Assembly: GCA_035566435.1 (NCBI GenBank)
Contig: DATMRF010000100.1
Coordinates: forward strand, 25,754-89,753
Length of the DNA stretch: 64,000 nucleotides
Direction: 5' to 3'
Source: DATMRF01 sp035566435
Lineage (GTDB): Bacteria; Verrucomicrobiota; Verrucomicrobiia; Limisphaerales; UBA8199
Of the stretch, positions 1-7,920 are shown piece after piece. The notes beneath the pieces were generated by a model, which was not told the DNA's origin, searched no databases, and saw only the letters and a program-made list of their open reading frames with translations. The stretch's first letter is position 1, and each line of letters begins with the position of its first letter. The position numbers and the translations under genes were made by a program.

Positions 1-1
1 T

Positions 2-166
2 GGCAAGGATAATGCCGTGTTCGTCAACGTCGTCGGCGATATCAAGCCTGAAAAACTCGCGCTGCTGGGCGAGCGATTGCACATCGATCCGTTAAAGAAG
101 ATCGGCCGGGTCACCGAAAAGGCGGAAAAGACGGAAAAGACGGAAGAGGCGGAAAGCGGGAAGTGA
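2..166 (+). CDS. DUF4252-like protein, C-terminal fragment
   Basis: An open frame enters from the left edge and ends at TGA 164-166, giving the last 54 residues of a protein. The segment FVNVVGDIKPEKL resembles the end of the DUF4252 family, whose members often read as a valine/isoleucine-rich strand followed by GDI/GDL and a short helix. The final 20 residues are a low-complexity Glu/Lys/Thr tail (EKAEKTEKTEEAE) encoded by a 9-nt repeating DNA unit. The function of DUF4252 is not established; such proteins are usually small exported or lipoproteins. The next gene looks like a distant relative, so the two probably form a pair. Family call is moderate because only the end is visible. Confidence 0.6.
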   Translation, partial: GKDNAVFVNVVGDIKPEKLALLGERLHIDPLKKIGRVTEKAEKTEKTEEAESGK

Positions 167-229
167 CGCCGCGTTTCGAGGCAAACGTGCGACGACGTTC
201 ACCAACCACTCGACCGGAGAATCACGCCT

Positions 230-877
230 ATGCAACCTCCCTATACGCCGCCGAAACCGCCGGGTTCAGGGTTTCGCGCGGGTTACGCAGTCGCGGCCGC
301 AGTGCCCCTCTTTTTTGTCCTCTGCGTCGTGGGCGTGACCGGGTATTTCCGGCTCGGTTCCGAAACCACGGCATTGCGCCAAAGCCTGATGGGGTCAGTG
401 GATGGCCAGTGGAAGAAGACCATTGCGGTTCACCTGGGCTGGTTCACGACGAGCCTGGTGCGGGCCGGGTCACAGCTGGTCAAGCTGGACCCGGAGCCGC
501 GCGCCGCGATTGAAGCTGTGCGTGGTGTCGAGGTCGGCGTTTACAAACTCCACGGAGACTCTCAGCGAGAGGACCACGGGGCGATCCTCGCCCGAGCCGA
601 CAAGGCGATGAACCGACGGGGCTGGGTGCGGGTCGTGGGGGTGAGCCATGACCGGGATCTGGTGACGGTCTATATGCCGCGGAAGGGGATGTCGATGCGA
701 AACCTGAAGTGCTGCGTGATGGTTTTCAACGGGCGGGACCTGGTGGTCGCCTCGGCCCGGGGCAACCTCGAGCCCTTGTGGGCCATCGCTGAGAAACATC
801 TCGAGTTGGGGTTGAACCGGCATCCGTTGGTCACTTGCGCGGCACTGGGTCCTGGGCTACCCATTCGGCGTGAGTGA
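230..877 (+). CDS. membrane-anchored hypothetical protein, possibly DUF4252-related
   Basis: A 215-residue protein with a proline-rich N-terminus and one hydrophobic segment at about residues 17-40, so it is predicted to be inner-membrane anchored. The remainder is soluble, and its C-terminal half (about 130-195: GWVRVVGV, VTVYMPRKG, CCVMVFNGRDLVVASARGNLEPL) has the strand pattern seen in DUF4252 proteins. The upstream partial gene belongs to that family, which supports a related pair. The end overlaps the GTG start of the following CbiX gene by 8 nt, suggesting translational coupling. No catalytic motif is visible and I do not assign a function. Confidence 0.6.
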   Translation: MQPPYTPPKPPGSGFRAGYAVAAAVPLFFVLCVVGVTGYFRLGSETTALRQSLMGSVDGQWKKTIAVHLGWFTTSLVRAGSQLVKLDPEPRAAIEAVRGVEVGVYKLHGDSQREDHGAILARADKAMNRRGWVRVVGVSHDRDLVTVYMPRKGMSMRNLKCCVMVFNGRDLVVASARGNLEPLWAIAEKHLELGLNRHPLVTCAALGPGLPIRRE

Positions 878-1763
878 CGCGGATTTCGCGGATGCGACGC
901 TGGTCTTGATCGGGCACGGCACGGCTCTCAACGAGGAGTCGGCCGCGCCCGTGCGGCAGCATGCGGCCGAGCTGCGGCGGCGCAACTGTTTCGCCGGGGT
1001 GCGCGAGGCGTTTTGGAACCAGGAACCGCGGGTGAGTGAAGTCGTTTCGGGGCTTACCACGCGCCGGGTATTTCTGGCGCCGTTGTTCATCAGCGAAGGT
1101 TATTTCAGTGAGCAGGTCATTCCGAAAGCCCTGGGGTTCGAGATGGCGGGGCAGGGGGGTGGGCCAAAGCGCGTGCTCAGGCGAGGGGACCAAACCTTGT
1201 TCTACGCTCTCCCGGTTGGCACGCATGACGCCATAACGCGCGTGCTGCTGGCACGCGCTCGCGAGGTGGTCGGGCAGTTTCCTTTTCCGCGCGCACCTAA
1301 GCAGGGGGACATCACGCTCTTCGTTGCCGGCCATGGCACAGAACAAAACGACAACTCGCGGACCGCGGTTGAGCGGCAGGTGGAATTGGTTCGAGCGATG
1401 GCTCTATATGCCGCAGTCCATGCTCTCTTCATGGAAGAGGAACCGCGAATCGCGACCTGCTATTCGACCGCGCAGACGAAAAATATCGTCGTGGTCCCCT
1501 TTTTCATCAGCGACGGCCTGCATGTCCGCGAGGATATCCCGGTGTTGTTGGGCGAACCGGAGCGGGTGGTTCGTCAGAGGCTGCAAAACGGACAGGCGAC
1601 CTGGCGAAACCCCACTGAGAGACACGGAAAGCGGGTGTGGTACGCGTCCGCTGTAGGCACAGAACCGCTGCTGGCGGAGGTGATCCTGGAACGCGTGCGC
1701 GAGTCGTCTGCGTGGGGTGAGGAGGCCGTCCGGCAGGTTCCCGGCCTTATGACTGAACGGTAG
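870..1763 (+). CDS. tandem CbiX/SirB-type chelatase-like protein
   Basis: 297 residues with a GTG start inside the end of the preceding gene. Two CbiX-like halves follow each other: residues about 9-135 (IGHGT around His16) and about 147-275 (AGHGT around His155). CbiX/SirB enzymes insert Co or Fe into sirohydrochlorin-type rings and use two histidines per active site. The second half keeps a second candidate (FISDGLH, His218), while the matching place in the first half reads FISEGYF without His. Only the second half may therefore bind metal in the usual way. No other cobalamin or siroheme genes are nearby, so the substrate is unknown. Confidence 0.75.
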   Translation: MSDADFADATLVLIGHGTALNEESAAPVRQHAAELRRRNCFAGVREAFWNQEPRVSEVVSGLTTRRVFLAPLFISEGYFSEQVIPKALGFEMAGQGGGPKRVLRRGDQTLFYALPVGTHDAITRVLLARAREVVGQFPFPRAPKQGDITLFVAGHGTEQNDNSRTAVERQVELVRAMALYAAVHALFMEEEPRIATCYSTAQTKNIVVVPFFISDGLHVREDIPVLLGEPERVVRQRLQNGQATWRNPTERHGKRVWYASAVGTEPLLAEVILERVRESSAWGEEAVRQVPGLMTER

Positions 1764-1792
1764 GCTGTGCGGGCCTCAGGCTCGTCCTTGTT

Positions 1793-1854
1793 CTCGTTCT
1801 CTTCCTCTTCCTCAAAAGTGGGTGAAGCAAATCGAGGAAGAGGAAGAGAACGAG
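1793..1854. repeat. inverted pair of period-6 repeat arrays (cbiX-tyrA spacer)
   Basis: The 21-nt arm at 1793-1813 is perfectly complementary to 1834-1854, with a 20-nt loop. Both arms are runs of degenerate hexamers of the type TCTTCC/TCGTTC, so one strand is all pyrimidine and the other all purine. The repeat continues imperfectly on both outer sides. No T-tract follows, so it is not a standard intrinsic terminator. Confidence 0.85.
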
Positions 1855-1932
1855 GATGAGGAAGATTATCCTTCCAGCTTATCCTCCCAGCGCACCGGCG
1901 CTCGTTCCTTTTCAGGTTGAAACCCAGCCGCT

Positions 1933-2835
1933 GTGACCCGAAACTCCGGCGTGCACTGGAAGAGAATCACACTTATCGGCGTCGGCCTGCTGGGCGGCTC
2001 CCTGGGACTGGCCCTGAAACAACGTCGGCTGGCTGATTCGATCGTCGGCTACGTTCGCCGCGCGGCCAGCGTACGGGAATGCGAGGCAGCCGAGGCGGTC
2101 GATCTCGCGACGCTTGACCTCGCGCAGGCGGTGGCGGGGGCCGAAGTGATTGTCCTGTGCACACCGCTGGCGCAGATGCGGCCGCTCGTTCAGAAGATGT
2201 TGCCGGCCTTAAAACGCGGCGCCATCGTAACCGACGTGGGGAGCGTGAAGGGCAGCGTCGTGCGCGAGCTGGAGGGCATCGTTATGAAGGCCGGTTGCCA
2301 TTTCGTTGGGAGCCATCCGATGGCCGGCGCCGAGAAGACTGGCGTCACCGCGGCGCGCGCCGATTTGTTTGTGAACGCCGTCTGCGTCACGACGCCGACC
2401 TCCAAAACCAATCGCGCAGCGTTGCTGAAGGTGGAGCAGCTCTGGAAGGACGTCGGTGCCCGGCTCCTGCGGCTTCCGCCTCAGGCACATGACGAACTGG
2501 TGAGCCGGTCGAGTCATTTGCCGCACGTGGTCGCCGCCGAACTGGCGAATCTGGTGCTGAGTTCGGCGCATCCCAAAGCGCAGGCCATGCTCTGCGCCAA
2601 CGGGTTTCGCGACACGACGCGCATCGCCTCCGGCTCGCCCGAAATGTGGCGTGACATCGCGCTGGCCAATCGGAGCAACCTCGGCCGCGCTTTGGGGGTG
2701 TTCATCTCAGACCTGCAACGGTTCCAGCGGTTGCTCAACCTGGGGAATGACGCTGCTGTGCAAACGTTTTTCGAGCAAGCGAAGCTGCGGCGCGACGGAT
2801 GGTCGAAGAAGGCTGGGTCGCCTTCGCCGGAGTGA
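1933..2835 (+). CDS. tyrA: prephenate dehydrogenase
   Basis: A 300-residue NAD(P)-dependent enzyme of the TyrA family, converting prephenate to 4-hydroxyphenylpyruvate in tyrosine synthesis. The Rossmann dinucleotide motif GVGLLGGS sits at residues 16-23. The family signature SHPMAGAEKTG follows at about 127-137, and the helical C-terminal dimerisation domain includes SRSSHLPHVVA near 190-202. GTG is the chosen start because it places the Rossmann strand about 12 residues from the N-terminus as usual. No ACT domain is present, so feedback control is not evident. It precedes aroA and cmk, a gene order seen in many bacteria, which supports the assignment. Confidence 0.93.
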   Translation: MTRNSGVHWKRITLIGVGLLGGSLGLALKQRRLADSIVGYVRRAASVRECEAAEAVDLATLDLAQAVAGAEVIVLCTPLAQMRPLVQKMLPALKRGAIVTDVGSVKGSVVRELEGIVMKAGCHFVGSHPMAGAEKTGVTAARADLFVNAVCVTTPTSKTNRAALLKVEQLWKDVGARLLRLPPQAHDELVSRSSHLPHVVAAELANLVLSSAHPKAQAMLCANGFRDTTRIASGSPEMWRDIALANRSNLGRALGVFISDLQRFQRLLNLGNDAAVQTFFEQAKLRRDGWSKKAGSPSPE

Positions 2836-2849
2836 TGGGGGGGCGTAAT

Positions 2850-2978
2850 GTTATCAGGTTATAAGGTTATCAGGTTTTCAAGTTATCAAGCGCTGAACGA
2901 CCGCTTGTTCGCGCACGGATCTTTGGGATCGGAGGACCTGAAAACCTGACAACTTGAAAACCTGATAACCTGATAACC
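2850..2978. repeat. inverted pair of period-8 repeat arrays (tyrA-aroA spacer)
   Basis: The left array (2850-2890) consists of degenerate octamers GGTTATCA/GGTTTTCA. The right array (2936-2978) holds the same octamers in reverse complement. A 20-nt block at 2865-2884 is perfectly complementary to 2951-2970, with a 66-nt loop. The right array stops one base before the aroA ATG, so the expected ribosome binding site region is repeat sequence. Confidence 0.88.
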
Positions 2979-2979
2979 G

Positions 2980-4461
2980 ATGCCGCTCCCCGCCCTCATC
3001 GAAATCGTCCCGCTCGACAAACCGGTGCACGCCGCAATCACCGTGCCGGGGTCGAAGAGCATTACGAACCGGGCGCTCATCCTGGCGGCTTTGGCGGACG
3101 GGGAAACGACGTTGGAGGGCGCGCTTTGGAGCGAAGACACGCAGGTGATGGTCGAGTGCCTGCAGGAGCTGGGCTTCATGGTGAACGTCGCACCGGACCC
3201 GAACGAGCTCTGTAATCGCACGATTACCGTTTACGGGAAAGGTGGTGCAGTGCCCCGGGGAGGAACGACGGAGCAACCGCTGGAATTGTTTGTGGGCAAC
3301 GCCGGCACGGCGGCTCGGTTTCTGGCGGCTTTTGTCTGCCTCGGCGAGGGCGTTTATCGATTGCACGGTGTGCAACGCATGCACGAACGGCCCCAGGCAG
3401 AGCTGTTTGCTGCTCTGCGGGAGTTGGGTTACCAGGTCGAGGCAGAGCACCTGAACGAGAAGCTTCCCGTGCGGATCCTTGTGAGCGGCTCATCGGGTGT
3501 CAGGCTGCGCTTTCCCGTCCGCAAGGACAAACCGGAAGGAAGTGGCGTGCAAAGCTGTTCGGTTAGCATCGAGAACAGCTCGCAGTTTGCCTCCGCGTTA
3601 CTCCTTTGCGCAAATGCGGGCCGCTGGAACGTTCACGTGGTTGGCGAGAACGCCGAAGAATCGCCTTACGTGGCGATGACTACAGAACTGATCGAGGTCT
3701 TTCCTAAGAAGGGTGGCGCGTTTCGCATCGAACCAGATGCTTCGAGCGGAAGCTACTTTTTGGCCGCGGATTACCTCATCCCGAGTGATGAGCACCTCGA
3801 GTATTCGGAACGGTTCGGCATAGAAGTCCCCACGAGGTCTTTGCAGGCCGTGACGGTCGCGGATTGGCCGAGCTCCGACTGGCAAGTTGATGTGAAATTC
3901 CTTCACAATCCGGTGCTCCATGGACTGGATCTGGCGTTCGGATTGGGTGAAACGCCTGAGGGTCGTAAGGAGATGCAGACTGGGAGGCGGCTGGGAGTAT
4001 GGGACGGCGTTAAGCGTGGAGAATCGATCTCTCGAAAACGCGACCTGGGCGACAGCATCATGACTGCTATAGTTTTGGCACCCCTGTCAATTGGCTCGAT
4101 ACAATTCACCGACCTCGGCCGCCTCCGGGTGCAGGAATGCGAGCGGGTGGTCGCGTTGCGGACGGAATTGACCAGGTGCGGCGCGAAGGTCATCGAGGAA
4201 GGTGATACCCTGACGGTTTATCCGTCGGAACTCCACGGTGCGGAAATCGAGACGTACGACGACCATCGGATGGCGATGTGTTTTGCCATTCTGGGACTTA
4301 AAGTGCCCGGGATAAAAATCAAGGATCCGGCGTGCGTAAAGAAGACGTTTCCGAACTTTTTCCAGAAGCTGGCGACACCGCCGCCCAAGGGCCTAGGCGT
4401 GACGATTCGTGATGTGCGCACGGGGCGCGCGCTGGGCTTGGACGAGCTGTTTGCGACGTAG
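2980..4461 (+). CDS. aroA: 3-phosphoshikimate 1-carboxyvinyltransferase (EPSP synthase)
   Basis: A 493-residue enzyme joining shikimate 3-phosphate and PEP in the sixth step of chorismate synthesis. Visible signatures are PGSKSITNRALI at about 23-34, FVGNAGTAARFL near 104-115, RLRVQECERV near 380 and DDHRMAMCFA near 427. The usual length is about 430 residues; the extra length is an insertion of roughly 60-80 residues at about 264-350, before the conserved GDSI region. The NAGTAAR form of the phosphate loop differs from the class I and II textbook forms. The ATG lies one base after a repeat array and has no Shine-Dalgarno sequence, but it gives the normal N-terminus. Confidence 0.93.
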   Translation: MPLPALIEIVPLDKPVHAAITVPGSKSITNRALILAALADGETTLEGALWSEDTQVMVECLQELGFMVNVAPDPNELCNRTITVYGKGGAVPRGGTTEQPLELFVGNAGTAARFLAAFVCLGEGVYRLHGVQRMHERPQAELFAALRELGYQVEAEHLNEKLPVRILVSGSSGVRLRFPVRKDKPEGSGVQSCSVSIENSSQFASALLLCANAGRWNVHVVGENAEESPYVAMTTELIEVFPKKGGAFRIEPDASSGSYFLAADYLIPSDEHLEYSERFGIEVPTRSLQAVTVADWPSSDWQVDVKFLHNPVLHGLDLAFGLGETPEGRKEMQTGRRLGVWDGVKRGESISRKRDLGDSIMTAIVLAPLSIGSIQFTDLGRLRVQECERVVALRTELTRCGAKVIEEGDTLTVYPSELHGAEIETYDDHRMAMCFAILGLKVPGIKIKDPACVKKTFPNFFQKLATPPPKGLGVTIRDVRTGRALGLDELFAT

Positions 4462-4531
4462 CCTGCCCTCACATTTTCCTTCTGTTGACTTAGCTCTTTC
4501 GGCTCCTTTACCCTTTTCGGCCAACAGACCG

Positions 4532-5206
4532 GTGAACAACACCAAGCACCCAATTGTCATTGCCATCGACGGCACCAGCGCCAGCGGCAAAAGCACCAAT
4601 GCCAAACTGGTGGCGAAAGCGCTTAATTTTATTTATGTCGATACCGGCGCGATGTACCGCACGCTCGCTTGGTATTGTCTGGAGCACAAGATCGATGTGC
4701 AGAATGAGAAGGCGGTCGCCGCTGCCTGCCGGAAATGGAAAACTTCGCTCGAGTGCGTCACGGACCAGGTGCATTTGAAGGTGGACGGCTATTATCCGGA
4801 GAAGGAGATTCGGACGGCGGAGGTCAGCGCCGCGGTGCCGCACGTCGCCGCGGTGCCGAAAGTGCGCGAGTGGATGAAGAAGAAGCAGCGCGAGTGCATC
4901 CAGTTCGGCAGCCTCGTCATGGAGGGACGCGACATCGGGACGAACGTGTTTCCCGAAACGGATTTCAAATACTACCTCGACGCGCAGCTTGAGGAGCGGT
5001 CCCGCCGGCGCGCCGCCGAGGGGGTGCAGGAAAACCTGGCGGCGAGGGACCTGCGCGACAGCCAGCGCAAAGCCGCGCCGCTCATGATCGCCCTGGGGGC
5101 AAAGGTGATTAACAACTCTCAGATGACCTCCGAGCAGACCAGCGGCCGCATCATCGCGGATATCGGCCAGCGTTTGGCGGCGGACAGAAAAGTGGACCCC
5201 GGTTGA
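4532..5206 (+). CDS. cmk: cytidylate kinase
   Basis: 224 residues from a GTG start, the normal CMK length. The enzyme phosphorylates CMP and dCMP with ATP. The P-loop GTSASGKST lies at residues 14-22, DTGAMYR follows near 38-44, and the family segment MEGRDIGTNVFPETDFKYYLDA lies in the middle of the protein. An ATG 123 nt upstream is in frame, but it lies inside aroA and would add an unrelated Arg/Leu/Ser-rich leader, so I reject it. The stop overlaps the plsC start by one base (TGATG). The aroA-cmk-plsC order suggests one transcription unit. Confidence 0.93.
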   Translation: MNNTKHPIVIAIDGTSASGKSTNAKLVAKALNFIYVDTGAMYRTLAWYCLEHKIDVQNEKAVAAACRKWKTSLECVTDQVHLKVDGYYPEKEIRTAEVSAAVPHVAAVPKVREWMKKKQRECIQFGSLVMEGRDIGTNVFPETDFKYYLDAQLEERSRRRAAEGVQENLAARDLRDSQRKAAPLMIALGAKVINNSQMTSEQTSGRIIADIGQRLAADRKVDPG

Positions 5207-5868
5207 TGGGTGGAATGAATCCCATCTATTTTTTGGGCTGGATTTCTTTCCGCGCGCTTTACCGGTTCTATTTTGGGTGGCGGGCGTACAATGCCGAGCG
5301 TGTGCCGCTTTCCGGCCCCGTCATCCTGGCTTCCAACCACGCCAGTTTCCTGGATCCGCCGCTCGTAGGCTCGGGCGTGAGGCGCGGGATTAATTACCTG
5401 GCTCGGGAAAACCTGTTCCGGTTTCCGGTTCTGGGCTGGATTCTGCGCCGTTGGCAAGTTGTGCCGGTGGACCGGGAAGGCGGCGGCGCCAAGGGCCTCA
5501 AGGCCATCCTGGACCGGCTCCTGGCGGGCGGGGCCATTATCCTGTTTCCGGAAGGCACCCGCAGCCGGGACGGCAAGCTGCAGCCAGCTCGCTCGGGGGT
5601 CGGGTTGACCGTGATCAAGTCCTCCGCGCCGGTTATACCGGTGCGGGTTTTCGGAACGTACGAGGCCTATGGACGGCACATGCGGTTCCCGCGGCCTCGT
5701 CGGGTGGCCGTCAAATACGGCCGACCGATGCTCTTCGAAGCGCTCCGGACAGAGGCCAAAACGTGCGCGAAGCCGCGTCTTAAAGAGATCTACCAGGAAA
5801 CGGCGGATGAGATCCTGGGAGCGATTGCCGCACTTGGACCCTATGAGGATAAAAGCGAGTTTCCGTGA
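5206..5868 (+). CDS. plsC: 1-acyl-sn-glycerol-3-phosphate acyltransferase
   Basis: 220 residues. This family acylates lysophosphatidate to phosphatidate at the inner membrane. The catalytic HX4D motif is NHASFLD (His45, Asp50) and the substrate-binding FPEGTRSRDG motif lies near residue 116. A weakly hydrophobic N-terminal helix (about 5-25) fits membrane association. The ATG overlaps the cmk stop, so the genes are probably translationally coupled. A TTG one codon earlier is an equally possible start. The gene could act in another acyl transfer such as lipid A or ornithine-lipid synthesis, but nothing here points that way. Confidence 0.88.
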   Translation: MGGMNPIYFLGWISFRALYRFYFGWRAYNAERVPLSGPVILASNHASFLDPPLVGSGVRRGINYLARENLFRFPVLGWILRRWQVVPVDREGGGAKGLKAILDRLLAGGAIILFPEGTRSRDGKLQPARSGVGLTVIKSSAPVIPVRVFGTYEAYGRHMRFPRPRRVAVKYGRPMLFEALRTEAKTCAKPRLKEIYQETADEILGAIAALGPYEDKSEFP

Positions 5869-5885
5869 GCGGGAGCGTTGGAACG

Positions 5886-7031
5886 TTAGCGCGCTAAACC
5901 CTCAGTCGGCCGGACCGCCTGCAGAATCACCACCGAGCTGCTGCAACCCCAGGAATGAAGTGGCCCCGCAGGCGTCGGCTCCTGCCAACGGCACCAGGAG
6001 AGATTGTCGGCCTGCCGACGGACATTCCAGGCGGCGTCGGCGTTCCTCTGCAGCCATGACTCGAAAGTCGGCTGTGCATGGCGCTTATTCATGAACCGCG
6101 CAAGCCAGCGCACGCAAATGCCGTTGAAGCCTCCGCCATCGCCGGTCTCGCCGTACGCGGGCAGGAGTCCGTCGCGGCAGAGCTGATTCATGGTGTAGGT
6201 CGCGGCCTGGATGGCTTCGTTGGTATAGCCAAGCAAATCCGCGGCACCGATGAAGGTGCCCTCGTTATACGAAAATGCCCGATAGCCTTTTCGCCCGTTG
6301 AGGCGAATGTTGTCGTAAACCTGGCCGGTCGTGGCATTGAATAGGTTCGTTCGTTCCCATAGAAAGATGTTGGTGGCCTTGAGCAAATAGGCGGGTTCCT
6401 GGCAGGCGCGGCTTAGGAGCATGGCGGCGATCGCCGCCGGCCCCTTTACGCAAGCGTTCTTCGACCGGTTGTCCGTCTTCCACCACAGCCCGCCGCCCAG
6501 GTCGGAGGACCACGCCCGGGCAAAGCAGGCGTCGAAGTTGGACCGTGCCGCGTCACGAAACGCCGCGTTGCCGGTCAGCGGCGCCGCGCGGGCGCAGGCG
6601 ATCACCATCCACATGAGGTCGTCGTTGAAGGGGTTTGTAGTCCAGTCCGTGCTATGCTTGGCAACGAAGCCGTTGAACAGATTTGTGAACATAGCGAGTT
6701 GGCGTGAGTTCCCAGTCCTGTCGAAGGCGTCCATCTCCATCTCCATCTGCTCGGCCCACATCCAAAATGACGCTTTTCCGCCCAATTCGGTCCCTTTGAA
6801 CCAGGCGGAGCCATTCGTCTCCTCATAAAAGGCCCGGGTGTGGGCCGCCAACAGGATGTCCGCATCCGCCGCAGTGAAGGCTTTACTCCCAGAGGCACAG
6901 CACCCCACCGCCAGGCACAGCGCAGCAATCCGCGCGAGACGGCTCCAACCGCAGGAAAGTTGCGTTCTGACAGGCCGCCGCTTTGTTGAGACTGCGCCAG
7001 TGAAGGAGAATTGGTCTTCGCTCGGACTCAT
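5886..7031 (-). CDS. glycoside hydrolase family 76 protein, lipoprotein-like
   Basis: 381 residues. The N-terminal 50 residues contain a charged leader, a hydrophobic stretch (ARIAALCLAVG) and a cysteine pair (VGCCAS), suggesting a lipoprotein or secreted protein. The rest matches the (alpha/alpha)6 barrel of GH76 alpha-1,6-mannanases and related glycosidases, recognised from WAEQMEMEMDAFD, NPFNDDLMWMV, GGLWWKTDNRSKNAC and YNEGTFIGA. In characterised GH76 enzymes two adjacent Asp residues are catalytic; here they are the Asp pair of FNDD. It runs opposite to plsC and ends 17 nt from it. The likely role is degradation of mannan-like or other alpha-linked polysaccharide. Confidence 0.8.
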   Translation of the reverse strand: MSPSEDQFSFTGAVSTKRRPVRTQLSCGWSRLARIAALCLAVGCCASGSKAFTAADADILLAAHTRAFYEETNGSAWFKGTELGGKASFWMWAEQMEMEMDAFDRTGNSRQLAMFTNLFNGFVAKHSTDWTTNPFNDDLMWMVIACARAAPLTGNAAFRDAARSNFDACFARAWSSDLGGGLWWKTDNRSKNACVKGPAAIAAMLLSRACQEPAYLLKATNIFLWERTNLFNATTGQVYDNIRLNGRKGYRAFSYNEGTFIGAADLLGYTNEAIQAATYTMNQLCRDGLLPAYGETGDGGGFNGICVRWLARFMNKRHAQPTFESWLQRNADAAWNVRRQADNLSWCRWQEPTPAGPLHSWGCSSSVVILQAVRPTEGLAR

Positions 7032-7256
7032 TCTGGCGGCACACTGCCAGACCGACCGGAGAGTGTCGAGCGGCAGGTGTTACCTTATACTATCGACGGG
7101 TCGAGCCTTTGCTCAACGATGGCCTCGCGCCGCTGTCAAACCGCTTTCGGGCAAAGACGGAGTTCAATTGCTCTGAAACGTGCCATTCTCATCATTGCTG
7201 TGCAGCGTGACTTTTGTCACCGCGGCGGTTTGGCGGTAGCTGAAGCCGATAGGTGG

Positions 7257-7892
7257 CTACTCAGACTGCGCCGGGGCAAACTCAAGCCCGGATGTTCGCG
7301 TGGGGATTAACCGCTTCTCCTCGGCTTCAGTCCCGATCTTGTCGGAGAGCATCTCCAGTAGCCCGGCTGCCGTTCTCCTGAACTGGGCATCGGCCTCCTT
7401 AAGCTGCCCGGCAATCTGCACAAGCGCCCGCTGATAGTTCTCGGACTCTGCCTGAATCGACGCGTCCTTCGTTTTGAGGAAGGTGCTTTGCAAATAGTGG
7501 TATCGCTCAAGGTAAAGCCGGTTCATGTTCACCGTGTCCAGCACTGCTTTGGCGCGCGTGTAGGTCTGAATGATGCTCCGGCGCAACTTGGGGTCGGCGA
7601 TTTGCATAACCAGTCCTGCGTTCGCGTGATAAACGATGAAGTAATCCTGACTCGCGGTGAACAGACCTTCGTAAGGCTTTCCCTCCGGGACGGATTCGAG
7701 CGGGCGCACGGGGCTGGCTTCGGCCATTTCGAGCAGGCCGGCGATTTCGTCTCGTAGCCCCTGCAACAGCGCATGAATCAACTTGTCGTGAGTGCGCTTG
7801 CGCTTGCACAGATCGAGCGCATTCGTGAGGAGAATTGCGCTGAAAGTGATCAGTCCGCCCGCCAGGGTGGAAACGAATGTTTGCCAGTGCAT
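7257..7892 (-). CDS. hypothetical membrane-anchored protein
   Basis: 211 residues, not recognised. A hydrophobic segment at about residues 6-26 (FVSTLAGGLITFSAILLTNAL) with a following KRKR cluster predicts a single N-in membrane anchor. The remainder is mostly helical, with charged heptad-like stretches at about 35-60 and 120-200, so a coiled-coil or four-helix cytoplasmic domain is plausible. It starts 28 nt after the stop of the NADH dehydrogenase gene on the same strand and may be the last gene of the efflux operon. The 225-nt gap to the next gene downstream shows no feature I can name. Confidence 0.6.
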   Translation of the reverse strand: MHWQTFVSTLAGGLITFSAILLTNALDLCKRKRTHDKLIHALLQGLRDEIAGLLEMAEASPVRPLESVPEGKPYEGLFTASQDYFIVYHANAGLVMQIADPKLRRSIIQTYTRAKAVLDTVNMNRLYLERYHYLQSTFLKTKDASIQAESENYQRALVQIAGQLKEADAQFRRTAAGLLEMLSDKIGTEAEEKRLIPTRTSGLEFAPAQSE

Positions 7893-7920
7893 GATTAAGC
7901 TACGGTTAATGCTCCTGCGG

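Noticed and set aside
4409..4531. Upstream ATG for cmk
   Set aside because: It lies inside aroA and adds an unrelated leader; GTG 4532 gives the normal CMK length.
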